Origin: an uncultured Bacteroidales bacterium
Lineage (GTDB): Bacteria; Bacteroidota; Bacteroidia; Bacteroidales; P3
Direction of reading: 5' to 3'
DNA: 64,000 nt
Assembly (NCBI GenBank): GCA_937915785.1
Contig: CALGGY010000155.1
Span: 10,521 to 74,520 of the forward strand
The position numbers were made by a program, and so were the translations under genes. Positions within the stretch are counted from its first letter, which is position 1; each line of letters opens with the position of its first letter. The notes beneath the pieces are model-generated. The model saw nothing but the letters and a program-made list of their open reading frames with translations, was not told the origin of the DNA and did not search any database. Shown here in pieces: positions 8,806-18,868 of this stretch.

Positions 8806-10461
8806 TTATTTTTTTATCAGTATGGGTTTTGTGTATCGGTTGCCGTTCACAGTAACTACGAGGCGGTAAGCTCCGCTTGGCAGGGCGCTGAGGTTTATTT
8901 TGTGGACGTTGGTGGAGAACACGGTACGTGCCTGTATGGCTATGCGTCCCATCATGTCGTAAACGGTGTAGGAGGCTTCGCCGAGGTCGGGTATGTCGAT
9001 GTTGAATATGCCGGTGGAAGGCATTGGGCAGATAGTCATTGTTGCTGTTTCTTGAGAGGCCTGTTCGATGCCCACAGAGGCGTTGTAGTTAAGTCCTTGG
9101 CAGCTTGTGGCTCCGCTACTTTGGGGGTCGAGCCAGTTGCTGAGACGTGTGGCGTTGGTGCCACCACCAGTCCACGACTTGTCGAAACGTCCGTACATGT
9201 CGTACATATAATCGGAATAATTGACATATTGGCAATCACTTGAACCTCCTTTCAACTGCCCAATCACGAGTTTGTTGGCGTTGAACAAAGCAGAGCCTGA
9301 GGAGCCTCTTTCAACGCATCCTTGATTGGAAGAGCCTGTTTTCCAGCTGACATACCAGAAATTGACATTGCTACCCGACATGGCCTGCACGTTGCGGGGT
9401 ATGGATATTTTTTTCCAGTCGCCAAACGGGTGGTGTATGCAGCAACCCACAAGGCTTGAAGTGCTGCGCGACCAGCCTGCATAATACACTTGGTACGAAG
9501 CTGGGATTGAGGAGTTCAACCGCATGAGCAGGAAATCGGATGAGGCATAGTTGGCCAACTTGGTGGCACCGGTAAGACTTTGGCTGCGGTTGCCCGAAGT
9601 GCCGGTACAAGTTGATGTCTGGGCATTGAAATAGAAAGTGAACGTAACGCTGGTAAGGCTGCTGAAATCTTCGATACAGTGGTTGGCAGACAGCATGTAG
9701 TTGGTCTTGTTGTTTGATGTGTTGTTTATCATGGTGCCGGTGCACATATATCCATCTCCGCCGTAGGTCATATACATAAGCACGACGGAGCGTTTTTGGT
9801 CGGCCCAGTTGTTGCCTATGGTGCAAGCCACGTTAATCTCACAGCTTCCCGACGAGTTGTCGAGGATTTTTTCGTTTTTGCGGTTGGTGAATTCGAGGAA
9901 AGGCTTGTAGCCGTGCGCCACCTGCGATATTTCGAGAGTACCTTTTCCGGCCACTTGGGCGGGTTCGTAGTATTCAACAATGAATTCGTCGCCGGGCAGT
10001 GCCTGCGTGTAAAAACCGCCGTCCTCGTTGGTGTTTTCGATATTGAATCCGCCAATAACGAAAGAACGGTCGGGAGTGTAGATGAAGAGTTCGGCGCCTT
10101 CGGGTATGTCGAACTTGCTAAAGATGGGGAAAGTGTGTTCGGCACCTTCGGTTTTTATGCCGATACGCCAAACAACGTCGCCGCTGGGCAGCGTTGTAGT
10201 AAGACCGTGTGTTTTGTTGGAGATGCTTACATTTTGCATCACGCTGAGGCGGTACGGGTGGTCTTTGCCGTCGACTTGCATATCCTCAAGGATATATTTG
10301 TTGTTGTCGATACGGGCAAGGCGTTCGGTTGGAACTGCCTGTTGCGATTGGGACACAAGTGGTTCGGTAACTACCTTTGGTTTGCCGTCGAAGCCAAGCT
10401 GTGCGTTGGCTTGCATAATTAAGGCAAACAGTGCTGCCAATATGAGCAGTTTGCGTTTCAT
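8806..10461 (-). CDS. Secreted lysyl-endopeptidase-like serine protease with T9SS sorting domain
   Basis: A 551-residue secreted protease. Signal peptide at residues 1-20 (ends MQANA), then a propeptide-like region to about residue 205. The trypsin-fold domain resembles Achromobacter lysyl endopeptidase: catalytic His261 in SANHC, Asp309 in ASSDFLLMRL and Ser388 in ERGSSGSALF, with several Cys (C207, C213, C240, C262, C285, C340, C341, C382) that could form disulfides. The last 80 residues (TGIFNIDIPDLG, YTVYDMMGR, LPSGAYRLVV, KPILIKK) are a T9SS type A sorting domain, so export through the T9SS and surface attachment or release are likely. Substrate specificity (Lys-X) is inferred from similarity only. 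Confidence 0.9.
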   Translation of the reverse strand: MKRKLLILAALFALIMQANAQLGFDGKPKVVTEPLVSQSQQAVPTERLARIDNNKYILEDMQVDGKDHPYRLSVMQNVSISNKTHGLTTTLPSGDVVWRIGIKTEGAEHTFPIFSKFDIPEGAELFIYTPDRSFVIGGFNIENTNEDGGFYTQALPGDEFIVEYYEPAQVAGKGTLEISQVAHGYKPFLEFTNRKNEKILDNSSGSCEINVACTIGNNWADQKRSVVLMYMTYGGDGYMCTGTMINNTSNNKTNYMLSANHCIEDFSSLTSVTFTFYFNAQTSTCTGTSGNRSQSLTGATKLANYASSDFLLMRLNSSIPASYQVYYAGWSRSTSSLVGCCIHHPFGDWKKISIPRNVQAMSGSNVNFWYVSWKTGSSNQGCVERGSSGSALFNANKLVIGQLKGGSSDCQYVNYSDYMYDMYGRFDKSWTGGGTNATRLSNWLDPQSSGATSCQGLNYNASVGIEQASQETATMTICPMPSTGIFNIDIPDLGEASYTVYDMMGRIAIQARTVFSTNVHKINLSALPSGAYRLVVTVNGNRYTKPILIKK

Positions 10462-10483
10462 GTTTGTATGATTTTGAAGTTTG

Positions 10484-10491
10484 CAAAGTTA
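10484..10491 (-). promoter_or_regulatory. Predicted promoter of the protease gene
   Basis: TAACTTTG on the minus strand fits TAnnTTTG; a TTGA lies 19 bases further upstream, near the expected -33 position. The start codon is 22 bases downstream of the box, giving a short leader. Confidence 0.6.
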
Positions 10492-10649
10492 CGTTTTTTA
10501 ATCGAATTATTCAACATTTTCTATTAACCATCTGATTGTTATTTGTTTAGATATACTAAAAATTGCCTATCACTGAGAATTGGCACGCCAATGGAGACGT
10601 TGTTTGAAACTATGTTGAACATTTTTTGCAGATTGGGAATGCATCAATT

Positions 10650-11582
10650 TTACTGTTTCGAAACATTTTGCATGTCTATCATGTCGAGGTCGGTGGCGGC
10701 GATAGTGTTGGGGAAAATGCTGTGGGCCTCATCGAGCAGAGGTGTGATGTCCTTGAATCGTGCCGAGAAATGAGTGAGCAGTAGCTGTCCCACGCCGGCT
10801 TGTTTGGCCAAAGTAGCCGCCTGAACGGTGGTGCCGTGTCCCTTGCTTATGGCAAGGTCGGTATTTTTGGAATCGAAAGTGCAGTCGAAACAAAGCAGCT
10901 CTACGCCGTTGAGTATGGGGATAAGATTTTCGTTGTACGAGGTGTCGCAGCAATAGGCGTAGCGTTTGGGCTGTTTGGGCTGTTGGGTTAGTAGCGAGTT
11001 GGGAATTACTGTGCCATCGGGCATAAGGTAGTCGGCGCCCTGCTTTATTTTCTGCATGTCGTCGGCGGAGAGGTTGTATTGTGTGGCAACATTGCGTTTC
11101 AGCGAGAGAGCGTTTTTTCTTTTTTCTTCGATAATAAAGCCGTAGGTTTCGATAGAGTGATAGATGGGGAACGAGCGGATGGTGCACTTGTTGTTGGAGA
11201 GTATGGGTTGCTGCGTGTCGGGGCCAATGGTGTGGATATTGAGCGGGAATGCCAGCGCGGTATTGCTGACGCGGAAAATGGCGCCGAGAACTTCGTTGAG
11301 CCCTTGTGGGGCGAAAATATCGAGAGGTTCGGTGCGGCCACACAGGTGCATGGACGAGATAAGTCCGGGCAAACCGAAGAAATGGTCGCCATGCAGGTGC
11401 GAAATAAGTATGGTGCCTATGGACTGCATTTTCACATGTGCGCGGCGTATCTGGTTCTGCACTCCTTCGCCGGCATCGATAAGTATTTTGAAGCCTTCCA
11501 CATTAACCACCTGTGCCGAACAAGAGCGGTGGCCTGTAGGCATCGAGGCGCCACTGCCCAAAATATGTACAAAAAAGCCCAT
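10650..11582 (-). CDS. rnz: Ribonuclease Z
   Basis: A tRNA 3'-processing endonuclease of the metallo-beta-lactamase fold, cytoplasmic. The 310-residue length is typical for the short bacterial form. The N-terminus reads VHILGSGASMPTGHRSCSAQ; the zinc-binding motif HLHGDHFFGLPGL occurs at about residues 63-75; further metal ligands lie in YCCDTSYNENL and in LLTHFSARF near the C-terminus. It is the last gene of tyrS-symporter-DUF4831-rnz and follows the DUF4831 gene by 13 bases. Confidence 0.95.
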   Translation of the reverse strand: MGFFVHILGSGASMPTGHRSCSAQVVNVEGFKILIDAGEGVQNQIRRAHVKMQSIGTILISHLHGDHFFGLPGLISSMHLCGRTEPLDIFAPQGLNEVLGAIFRVSNTALAFPLNIHTIGPDTQQPILSNNKCTIRSFPIYHSIETYGFIIEEKRKNALSLKRNVATQYNLSADDMQKIKQGADYLMPDGTVIPNSLLTQQPKQPKRYAYCCDTSYNENLIPILNGVELLCFDCTFDSKNTDLAISKGHGTTVQAATLAKQAGVGQLLLTHFSARFKDITPLLDEAHSIFPNTIAATDLDMIDMQNVSKQ

Positions 11583-11595
11583 TGTCGATATGATT

Positions 11596-12756
11596 TTAGT
11601 GTTTTCTGAGATATTGCAGTTCGCCGGTACGCTGGTCGAACACGGCTTCCACTTTTCGCGAAGGAAGTTCTACAATGGTGCCGAACTGCGACACTTTCAC
11701 GGTTTTCTGCTTTGTGAAACCGGGGGTAATAAAATTGACGCGTGTAACTTCGGGGACACGGTATTTGAAAGCCGATGTATTGGAGCGTGCCGATGTTTTT
11801 TTGTGATTATGGTTTTTGGAAGGCTTGCCTTTGGCATAACGCGACACTGCGCGCAGGCTGTTTTCGATGGTGAGGTTGCAATAGATGGGGATGGCCTCCT
11901 CGTCGGTGCTGTCGGCCACACCGGTTTGTGGCGAGAACCTGAAGAGCTCCACAATCTGGTCGTCGACAACAACTTTCGACACTTCGGGATCGACATAAAA
12001 CACTTTGGTAATCTCTGTTTTAACCCCTGTAAAGAGCTGCAGCAGGCGTTTTTCCTCTTTATCCAACGATGAATAAACGAAAGTTAGGGCGTTTTCGTTG
12101 TACGACGACTCGTACTCGCCATAAAGGATTTCCATTTTTTTCTGCTGGATTTCAGATATCTGCTTGGCCGTTTCTTCGGCACGCTGTTCGTCAGTTTTTT
12201 CTACCGAAGAACGTATCAGGACGGCATTTTCGCTGTTTCCCGAAATGCCATGGCGAGTGTAAAGGGTATCCACCTGTTCGTAAAGGTTATAGTTGGCGGC
12301 GGAGTAAAGGAATTCCGAAATGTCAAGCCTGTCCACCTGCTCCACGCTATATTCGTCGGGGGCGGCGGTTTCCACAAAACTGCTGTTTATAGCACGTAGC
12401 AGGCCTTTGGGAGAGACCTGAACGGAGATGTCCGAGAAGCGTGGTTCGACGTAGTAAAAGTGGTCGGGGTCGGGTTCGGCCACAGCCGAGATATCCACAT
12501 CGGCAATGCGCCATGCACGGGAGTCGTCCACTTCGATGCCAAGAAGTTTTTCGGCATAATCGGCGTATGGTGCGAGGTCGAAATTGGTGTACTCGAAAGT
12601 TACAGCAAGGCGGATTCTTGTTTTTGGCAATGAATAGAAAATGCCACCTTTGAGGTTTTGCGAAGGTCGGCCTTTGACCTGACGCACTGTGTACGAACAG
12701 CCGCTAAAAACGAATAGCGGAAGCAAAAGCAGTACACATTTTTTCAATATCTTCAT
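11596..12756 (-). CDS. DUF4831 family lipoprotein
   Basis: A 386-residue protein with a lipoprotein signal (MKILKKCVLLLLPLFVFSGC, lipidated Cys20), so it is probably anchored in the outer or inner membrane facing the periplasm. The mature part matches the Bacteroidetes family DUF4831 by its opening GGIFYSLPKTRIRLAVTFEY and the central region ending LLQLFTGVKTEITKVFYVDP. Function unknown. It sits 4 bases after the sodium/solute symporter and 13 before rnz, so all are probably cotranscribed; this says little about its role. Confidence 0.8.
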   Translation of the reverse strand: MKILKKCVLLLLPLFVFSGCSYTVRQVKGRPSQNLKGGIFYSLPKTRIRLAVTFEYTNFDLAPYADYAEKLLGIEVDDSRAWRIADVDISAVAEPDPDHFYYVEPRFSDISVQVSPKGLLRAINSSFVETAAPDEYSVEQVDRLDISEFLYSAANYNLYEQVDTLYTRHGISGNSENAVLIRSSVEKTDEQRAEETAKQISEIQQKKMEILYGEYESSYNENALTFVYSSLDKEEKRLLQLFTGVKTEITKVFYVDPEVSKVVVDDQIVELFRFSPQTGVADSTDEEAIPIYCNLTIENSLRAVSRYAKGKPSKNHNHKKTSARSNTSAFKYRVPEVTRVNFITPGFTKQKTVKVSQFGTIVELPSRKVEAVFDQRTGELQYLRKH

Positions 12757-12760
12757 AAAT

Positions 12761-14227
12761 TTATTTTTTCTTTTTAGACATAGCCAATAGTCCGAAAAAT
12801 GTTATCAAGCCATTTATTATAAGCAGTTCGAATCCGAACTTGTAGCCACCAAACCAATCCTGAGAACACACTTTGAGGATGTAACAGATTATGGGCGAGA
12901 GTATTGCAACCACGGGGACCCACTTGTCGCGCGTGCGGCGTTTTGTGAATAGCCCGAAACAGAACAATCCCAGCAGCGGTCCGTAGGTAAATCCTGCCAC
13001 ATCGAAAAGGGTGTCGATCAGCGACTGAGTGTGGAATGGCCTGAAGGCAATGATTACCAGCAAATAAAGCACTGCAAAAGCCACGTGCACCCATCTGCGT
13101 ATTTTCAGTTCGTTGTGCCGAGCCTCGGAGCCTTGTTTGCCAAAACCGAGAAAATCGTAGCAGAAGGTAGTGGTAAGTGCAGTGAGGGTACCATCGGCGC
13201 TGGAATAGCCTGCAGCCACCATGCCGAGCACAAACATCACTGCGGTGAACCCACTGAAGCTGAAGGCTATGGACGGGAAAATTTTGTCGGGCACCACATT
13301 GCCGGCAGCATCCACTGGCAGCTCAAATCCTGTTTTCGAGGCGTAGGTGAGCAGGGCGGCACCAAGGCAAAGAAACAATATGTTTACCACGATAAACAGC
13401 AGGCTGCTGGTCATCACGTTTTTCTGTGCGTCGCGCAAACTCTTGCATGTGAGGTTTTTTTGCATCATATCTTGGTCGAGACCCGTCATGGTGATGGTTA
13501 TGAACATTCCGGCAAGTACTTGCTTAACCCAGAATTTCGGTGCCGATGGGTCGGTTTCGAACATGTGTGTGTAGCCTTGGTCGTGGGAGAAACTCAGCAA
13601 TTCGCCCACGCCCATGTTAAGGCTTTTCAGTATTACCACCACTGTGGCGACGGCGGCAAGGAGAAGAAAAGTGGTTTGCAGAGTATCTGTCCACACCACA
13701 GTTTTTATTCCTCCACGGAAAGTGTAGAGCAATATGATGGCTATAAATACCACTGCCGGCACCCAAAATGGAATGCCCCATGCACTGAAAACGAACTCGT
13801 ACAGCACAAACACCACCAGATACATACGCAATGCGGAGCCCAGCAACCGCGATAGTATGAAAAACAGCGAGCCGGTTTTTTCGCTTGCTTTGCCAAAACG
13901 CACTTCAAGGTAGGTGTATATGGAGGTGAGGTTGAGTTTGTAATACAATGGCAGGAGAACAAGGGCTATTGCCGCGTAGCCAAGCACGTAGCCAAACACC
14001 AGCGGCATGTATGTCCACGCGCCGCTGTAAACGCCGCCCGGCACCGACATAAAGGTTACCCCCGAAAGGGATGCGCCAATCATGCCGTATGCCACCACAT
14101 ACCATGGCGACTTGCGGTTGCCGCGAAAGAAAGCGTCGTTGCCGGCACCCTTGCGCGAGGTAAGCCACATAACAAGGAACAGAAGCGCCGTGTAAGCCAG
14201 AAAACAGAGCAGTATTATCGTTTCCAT
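12761..14227 (-). CDS. Sodium:solute symporter (SSS family)
   Basis: A 488-residue integral inner-membrane protein with about 13 predicted helices, starting METIILLCFLAYTALLFLVM. Family features: SWYVVAYGMIGASLSGVTFM-like first-helix region (here SPWYVVAYGMIGASLSGVTF), VPGGVYSGAWTYMPLVFGYV, YLEVRFG, a GLDQDMMQKNLTCKSLRDAQ loop, and SSADGTLTALTTTFCYD. SSS transporters use the sodium gradient to import sugars, amino acids, nucleosides or vitamins; the substrate cannot be told. It lies 5 bases after tyrS and 4 before the DUF4831 gene. Confidence 0.92.
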   Translation of the reverse strand: METIILLCFLAYTALLFLVMWLTSRKGAGNDAFFRGNRKSPWYVVAYGMIGASLSGVTFMSVPGGVYSGAWTYMPLVFGYVLGYAAIALVLLPLYYKLNLTSIYTYLEVRFGKASEKTGSLFFILSRLLGSALRMYLVVFVLYEFVFSAWGIPFWVPAVVFIAIILLYTFRGGIKTVVWTDTLQTTFLLLAAVATVVVILKSLNMGVGELLSFSHDQGYTHMFETDPSAPKFWVKQVLAGMFITITMTGLDQDMMQKNLTCKSLRDAQKNVMTSSLLFIVVNILFLCLGAALLTYASKTGFELPVDAAGNVVPDKIFPSIAFSFSGFTAVMFVLGMVAAGYSSADGTLTALTTTFCYDFLGFGKQGSEARHNELKIRRWVHVAFAVLYLLVIIAFRPFHTQSLIDTLFDVAGFTYGPLLGLFCFGLFTKRRTRDKWVPVVAILSPIICYILKVCSQDWFGGYKFGFELLIINGLITFFGLLAMSKKKK

Positions 14228-14232
14228 CGCAA

Positions 14233-15513
14233 TTATTGAACCATTACAAGGTAGTAATTTTTCTTACCCTTCTGTACAACGATATAGGAACCTGCCAGCA
14301 CGTCGGTTGACGTAACGGAGTAGCCTTCGGCAATTTTGGCTTTGTTTATGGATATTGAGTTTTCTTTGAGGGCGCGTTTTATCTCTCCTTTCGAGGCGAA
14401 GACGTTGGTTTCTACTGCAAGCAGGTCCACCACATCGATTCCGGCATCTATCTTGCTTTTTGCAATGGAGAATTGGGGTACACCCTCGAAAACGGAGGCA
14501 ATGGTATCCTTGTCGAGGGTTTGAAGTTGTTCTTTGGTGCCTTTGCCAAAAAGGATTTCGGAGGCTGCCACGGCTTGTTCGTAGTCTTTCTGCGAATGCA
14601 CACGCACGGTGATGTCCTTGGCCAGAGCCTTTTGCAGCAGGCGCAGGTGCGGTGCTTGGGCGTGTTCGGCTTCGATGGCCTCAATTTCCTCTTTGGGGAG
14701 CAGTGTGAAAATGCGGATATATTTCACCGAGTCCTCGTCGGAGCAGTTGAGCCAGAACTGGTAGAACTTGTACGGCGAAGTCTTGACTGGGTCGAGCCAT
14801 ACGTTTCCGCCCTCGGTTTTTCCAAATTTGGTGCCGTCGGCTTTGGTTATCAGCGGGCAGGTGAGAGCAAAAGCCTCGCCGCCTTCCATGCGTCGTATAA
14901 GCTCGGTACCGGTGGTGATGTTGCCCCACTGGTCGGAGCCGCCCATCTGCAGTTTGCAGCCGCATTTACGGTAGAGTGTGAGGAAATCGTAGCCCTGCAG
15001 CAGCTGGTACGAAAATTCGGTGAAGGAGATGCCCGTTTCCATGCGCTTTTTAACGGAGTCCTTGGCCATCATATAATTGACGGTGATATGTTTGCCCACG
15101 TCGCGAATAAAGTCAAGGAACAGGTAGTCCTTCATCCAGTCGTAGTTGTTCATCATTTGTGCGGCATTGTCGCCGTTGTTGAAATCGAGGAATTTGGACA
15201 GCTGTTTTCGGATACACTCCACATTGTGCTGTATTTCTTCTACTGTAAGCAGTTTGCGTTCGGCAGCTTTGAATGACGGGTCGCCTATCATGCCTGTGGC
15301 GCCACCAACAAGGGCAATGGGTTTGTGTCCGGCGGCCTGCAGGTGCTTGAGCATCATAATGCTTACGAGGTGTCCTATATGGAGCGAGTCGGCGGTGGGG
15401 TCGATACCCACGTAAGCCACTGTCATTTCTTTGTCCAGCTGTTCTTCAGTGCCTGGCATCATGTCGTGTATCATGCCACGCCAGCGCAGTTCTTCTACGA
15501 AATTGGTTTTCAT
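14233..15513 (-). CDS. tyrS: Tyrosine--tRNA ligase
   Basis: Charges tRNA-Tyr with tyrosine in the cytoplasm. The 426-residue class I synthetase has the HIGH-type motif in [16 protein letters not shown] at residues about 38-53, the tyrosine-site motif [32 protein letters not shown] region at about 173-198, the KMSKS equivalent KFGKT (in [16 protein letters not shown]), and a C-terminal S4 RNA-binding domain (last 70 residues, [12 protein letters not shown]). First gene of a four-gene operon. The gap upstream contains the terminator of the preceding gene. Confidence 0.96.
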   Translation of the reverse strand: MKTNFVEELRWRGMIHDMMPGTEEQLDKEMTVAYVGIDPTADSLHIGHLVSIMMLKHLQAAGHKPIALVGGATGMIGDPSFKAAERKLLTVEEIQHNVECIRKQLSKFLDFNNGDNAAQMMNNYDWMKDYLFLDFIRDVGKHITVNYMMAKDSVKKRMETGISFTEFSYQLLQGYDFLTLYRKCGCKLQMGGSDQWGNITTGTELIRRMEGGEAFALTCPLITKADGTKFGKTEGGNVWLDPVKTSPYKFYQFWLNCSDEDSVKYIRIFTLLPKEEIEAIEAEHAQAPHLRLLQKALAKDITVRVHSQKDYEQAVAASEILFGKGTKEQLQTLDKDTIASVFEGVPQFSIAKSKIDAGIDVVDLLAVETNVFASKGEIKRALKENSISINKAKIAEGYSVTSTDVLAGSYIVVQKGKKNYYLVMVQ

Positions 15514-15528
15514 CGATATGCTTCGTTT

Positions 15529-15559
15529 AAAAAAAGAGGGTCATCGTGCAATGACCCTC
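15529..15559 (-). terminator. Rho-independent terminator after the 1006-residue protein gene
   Basis: On the minus strand the perfect stem GAGGGTCA/TGACCCTC with an 8-base loop is followed by seven T residues. It separates the gene at 15584-18604 from tyrS. Confidence 0.85.
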
Positions 15560-15583
15560 CGTATAACTGTGTTTTGGTACTAA

Positions 15584-18500
15584 TTATTTTACTATGAGTT
15601 TGGAGGTCATAGGCTGGGTGCCTGCCACAACGCGTACCACATAAACGCCTTTGTTGAATTTGTCGCAAGGTATCACTTGTGAGTGAAGGCCGGTTTCCAC
15701 TTTACCCAAAGCTTTGGTGTAAACCACTCTGCCAGACATGTCGTAAACTTGGATATCGGCTGTTGTGCTTTGAGCAACGGCGAAATCCACATGTGCCAGA
15801 CCGAATGCTGGATTGGGGTAAACTTTAATACCATTTTGACTTGCAACTGGGGTTGCATCGTCGATAGCGATTTCGTTCACTGTGTCGGTGATGTACTGTT
15901 TATCCATATACAGGCCATGTCCGTAAGTGGCGTAGTAGATAGCGCCGGGATATTTGGTTTTGCCCCAAGCATATTGTTCTTCGTTGGCACCGCTTAAATA
16001 TGTGGTTTCTTTGTATCTCATGCTGTTGGTCTGCTGTTTGATGGCAAACACGGGTGTTCCAACAAAGTTGCCGTGCAAATTCCATGTGGGCTGTGCACTT
16101 GCGATGTTTGAGGTGATGAACAAGCCGTTTTCGGAGCCTACATAAACGTTGCCAGTTGTCATTTCTATCATCGACGAGTAGAGAGGCATGGTTTTGGCCA
16201 CCACGTTTTTGGCAGAAACATTATAATTGTTTGCTGCGTTGGTGATGTAGTAGAGGTTGGGTTCATCTTCGAAATCGCCGCAAGTAACCACTATGTTGTC
16301 GGTGCCTTGACGTGGGTCAACGGCAATGGAAGTGATTCTGCGTGCCAGCTTGTCGGAGCCGTTGAACACAACGGTGTCGACATCTATAACGCAGGGCGAA
16401 TTGGGATCGCCTGGGTAGTAACTGAGCACTGTGGAGCTGTTGCCCGACAGGAGGTTTTTGAAACGAACCAGACGCGAGCCGCCGTCAACATCGTCGATAG
16501 CTATGTAGAGGCAGTCACCATCGTTGCTGATTGCGAGGCAATGAGGAACTGATTTTCTGAAGTTGATAAGGGATATCCACGACATTCCGCTCTCAGACCT
16601 TGAGAAATCGGTAGCTGTGTTGCACATATAAACCATGTTGCTGATACCGTTCAGGGAAGCCACAAAGAACCTGTTTTGGATGGGGTTTTTCACGGTGTGT
16701 GTAAGTTTGTCTTTGGCAACAAAAGTTGTTGGGAACACATATTGGAACGGATAGTCGAAATGTCCGCGGCTACGCACGAGGATTGTATCGCCAGCTTGGA
16801 TGGTGAAATCCATGCGAGCGGTGTCCGACAAATCGGGGTTGCGAACGTAGAGTTCTTCGTTGCCACGTTTCACCTTTGAATTGGTGTCGAGAGTGAATGT
16901 TACGCTATCTTCGATACGTGTGTCGGTTGTTGTTTCCCAAAGGAGCATTGGCGTTACATCGGGACCGTTGACAATGTTTCCGTTATGGAAATCGTTGCCG
17001 ATGGACCAAGTCTGGGTATTGGTATAGTCGTTGTAATCGGCGTAGGCGCGACCTATTGCAGACTGCTCGCTGGAAACGAATATGCAGCGACGGTTGATAG
17101 GCGATAGGAGTTGGAACATGGAGGAAGCCACGCCGGCACCGGAACCTCTCCATATAACCTGAGCTGTGGTGTTGAGGGTACCGTTGTCGGAAGCGTTTCT
17201 TGATGCTATGAAAGAAACGGCGTTGTCCTGTGCTCCGCTAAGAACCGATGCGTCGTTGGCCACGGCAATGCTGTACGACTGTAGGGTTTTGAGGCCGTAG
17301 TTGCGCATGGTGAAAGAGTTGCCGGCATTGGAGGTACTGAAAACGCCTCCATCGGTAGCGATGAAGAAAGTTCTTTGATCGGCACTTGTGTTGAGGTGAG
17401 CCGGGAAAACGATGTTGTGTATGCCCGAATGAACGAATGACGAAGAAGAATAAACATTGTTCATATAGTCGCCGACGTTGAGGTCGTTTTCGGTATAGGC
17501 CGATTTGGTCCAAGTGTAGAGTGTGGCGCCTTCGAAACCTTCGCCAATCCAGAGGGCGTTGCCGCCAACGGCTATTTTTTTAGGGTTGTCGGGGAAAACG
17601 GTGATGGCATTGTTGTGCCAGCCCGATTTTTTAGACGAGAAAATATTTGTTGTAGATGTGGTTATAATTTCCCAAACCTGCTGGTTGTTGGTCATGTAAA
17701 CGCCCTTGGACAGGCCATTGGTGTCGGCAACAACGGCATACACGTAATTTTCATCGGAAGGAGCCACGGCCACTTCGATGCGTGAAATGTTGCTTGTGTC
17801 TATGTAGTTGCTGGAAATTTCAACAAACTGTTGCGAGTCGCTTTCCACGTTGGTTATCTTATAGATTTTGTTCGTCGAAGTGAAGAACAATATTTTTTTA
17901 ACCAATGAGAGGTCTACGTCCTGAACAGCTCCGCTGAAAATTTTAACAGGTGCATTGTTCCAATCGGAGTCCGACTGTATTTTCCAACGATAGAGGCCCG
18001 AATTGGTAGCAGCGTAGAAATACAGCACGTTGTTGTATTCTGCAGCTGCAAGACGGTTGATGAAAGCCCATTCGTCGGTATTGGAGCTTATGGTGTCGGA
18101 GACTGGGGCTGTGGCAGGTATCACGGCATAGCTGGTGTCGTTCACCATACGATAAAGCCCGCGTCCCACAGGTGTGGAAACATGGTTGTTCATGCCCGTT
18201 TCAACAAAGCCTTCGCCTGTTCCGATGTATATAACGCCGTCGGAAGTTTGTGTCATGCAGGATATCGGCAGGTTCACTTGCACGCCGCTTGCCAGATACA
18301 TTGGCACTTGTGTCCAGTGTTCGCCGCCGTCGGTGGTTTTGAACAGTCCGCCTGCTATGCCGCCTGCATACATTGTCTGGTTGGTAGAATCCTGATTGTC
18401 GAAAATCAAGGCTCTTACACGACCGGCGATATTATCCGGACCCAGTTCCACAATCTGGTCGTCTGCAGACTTGGCAACTTTTGCCTTGTCGTTCGAGTTG

Positions 18501-18604
18501 TTGACAGCCCTTCTGCCGATGCTGAAATTAGCGCTTGTAGCTATGAGTGTTCCTACTGCAAAAAAGCTTACAAACAATCCAATAAATACTTTTCTAATCT
18601 TCAT
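15584..18604 (-). CDS. Secreted Asp-box/beta-propeller protein with T9SS sorting domain
   Basis: A 1006-residue exported protein. The N-terminus (MKIRKVFIGLFVSFFAVGTLIA) is a signal peptide. After it, IAGRVRALIFDN, TMYAGGIAGGLFKTTDGGEHWTQVP and later IYIGTGEGF and FIATDGGVFSTSNAGNSF are sortilin/BNR-type Asp-box repeats, which fold as bladed beta-propellers. Glycosidases, sortilins and photosystem assembly factors share such repeats, and no catalytic residues are evident. The C-terminus (KVYPNPAFGLAHVDF, QVYDMSGRVVYT, FNKGVYVVRVV, SKLIVK) is a T9SS type A sorting domain. Likely cell-surface or released; ligand unknown. Confidence 0.85.
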   Translation of the reverse strand: MKIRKVFIGLFVSFFAVGTLIATSANFSIGRRAVNNSNDKAKVAKSADDQIVELGPDNIAGRVRALIFDNQDSTNQTMYAGGIAGGLFKTTDGGEHWTQVPMYLASGVQVNLPISCMTQTSDGVIYIGTGEGFVETGMNNHVSTPVGRGLYRMVNDTSYAVIPATAPVSDTISSNTDEWAFINRLAAAEYNNVLYFYAATNSGLYRWKIQSDSDWNNAPVKIFSGAVQDVDLSLVKKILFFTSTNKIYKITNVESDSQQFVEISSNYIDTSNISRIEVAVAPSDENYVYAVVADTNGLSKGVYMTNNQQVWEIITTSTTNIFSSKKSGWHNNAITVFPDNPKKIAVGGNALWIGEGFEGATLYTWTKSAYTENDLNVGDYMNNVYSSSSFVHSGIHNIVFPAHLNTSADQRTFFIATDGGVFSTSNAGNSFTMRNYGLKTLQSYSIAVANDASVLSGAQDNAVSFIASRNASDNGTLNTTAQVIWRGSGAGVASSMFQLLSPINRRCIFVSSEQSAIGRAYADYNDYTNTQTWSIGNDFHNGNIVNGPDVTPMLLWETTTDTRIEDSVTFTLDTNSKVKRGNEELYVRNPDLSDTARMDFTIQAGDTILVRSRGHFDYPFQYVFPTTFVAKDKLTHTVKNPIQNRFFVASLNGISNMVYMCNTATDFSRSESGMSWISLINFRKSVPHCLAISNDGDCLYIAIDDVDGGSRLVRFKNLLSGNSSTVLSYYPGDPNSPCVIDVDTVVFNGSDKLARRITSIAVDPRQGTDNIVVTCGDFEDEPNLYYITNAANNYNVSAKNVVAKTMPLYSSMIEMTTGNVYVGSENGLFITSNIASAQPTWNLHGNFVGTPVFAIKQQTNSMRYKETTYLSGANEEQYAWGKTKYPGAIYYATYGHGLYMDKQYITDTVNEIAIDDATPVASQNGIKVYPNPAFGLAHVDFAVAQSTTADIQVYDMSGRVVYTKALGKVETGLHSQVIPCDKFNKGVYVVRVVAGTQPMTSKLIVK

Positions 18605-18657
18605 AAGATATTTATTATTAGTTTTCTAACATTTTTTTTCAGTTTCAATACAAATGG

Positions 18658-18665
18658 CAAAGATA
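18658..18665 (-). promoter_or_regulatory. Predicted promoter of the Asp-box protein gene
   Basis: TATCTTTG on the minus strand fits the -7 consensus; TTGC lies about 21 bases upstream. The box is 54 bases before the start at 18604. The 264-base divergent gap (18605-18868) holds no gene that I can see; the promoter for the plus-strand moxR operon must also lie here, but no clear TAnnTTTG is visible for it. Confidence 0.55.
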
Positions 18666-18868
18666 GTATTTTTTTTTCATATATCCGCAACTTTTGATAT
18701 TTTTTTATTTTTCATCACACAAAAAGCACTGATTATCCGCTGGTTTATGGTTGTTTTTTTATTGAACGGCTTAGGAAAATTAACTTTTTTTAATAATGGT
18801 TTTATACGAATGGATATGATTTTGGCGTTTTTGGGTTCACATTATAAATAACTACAAAAACCAAAACA

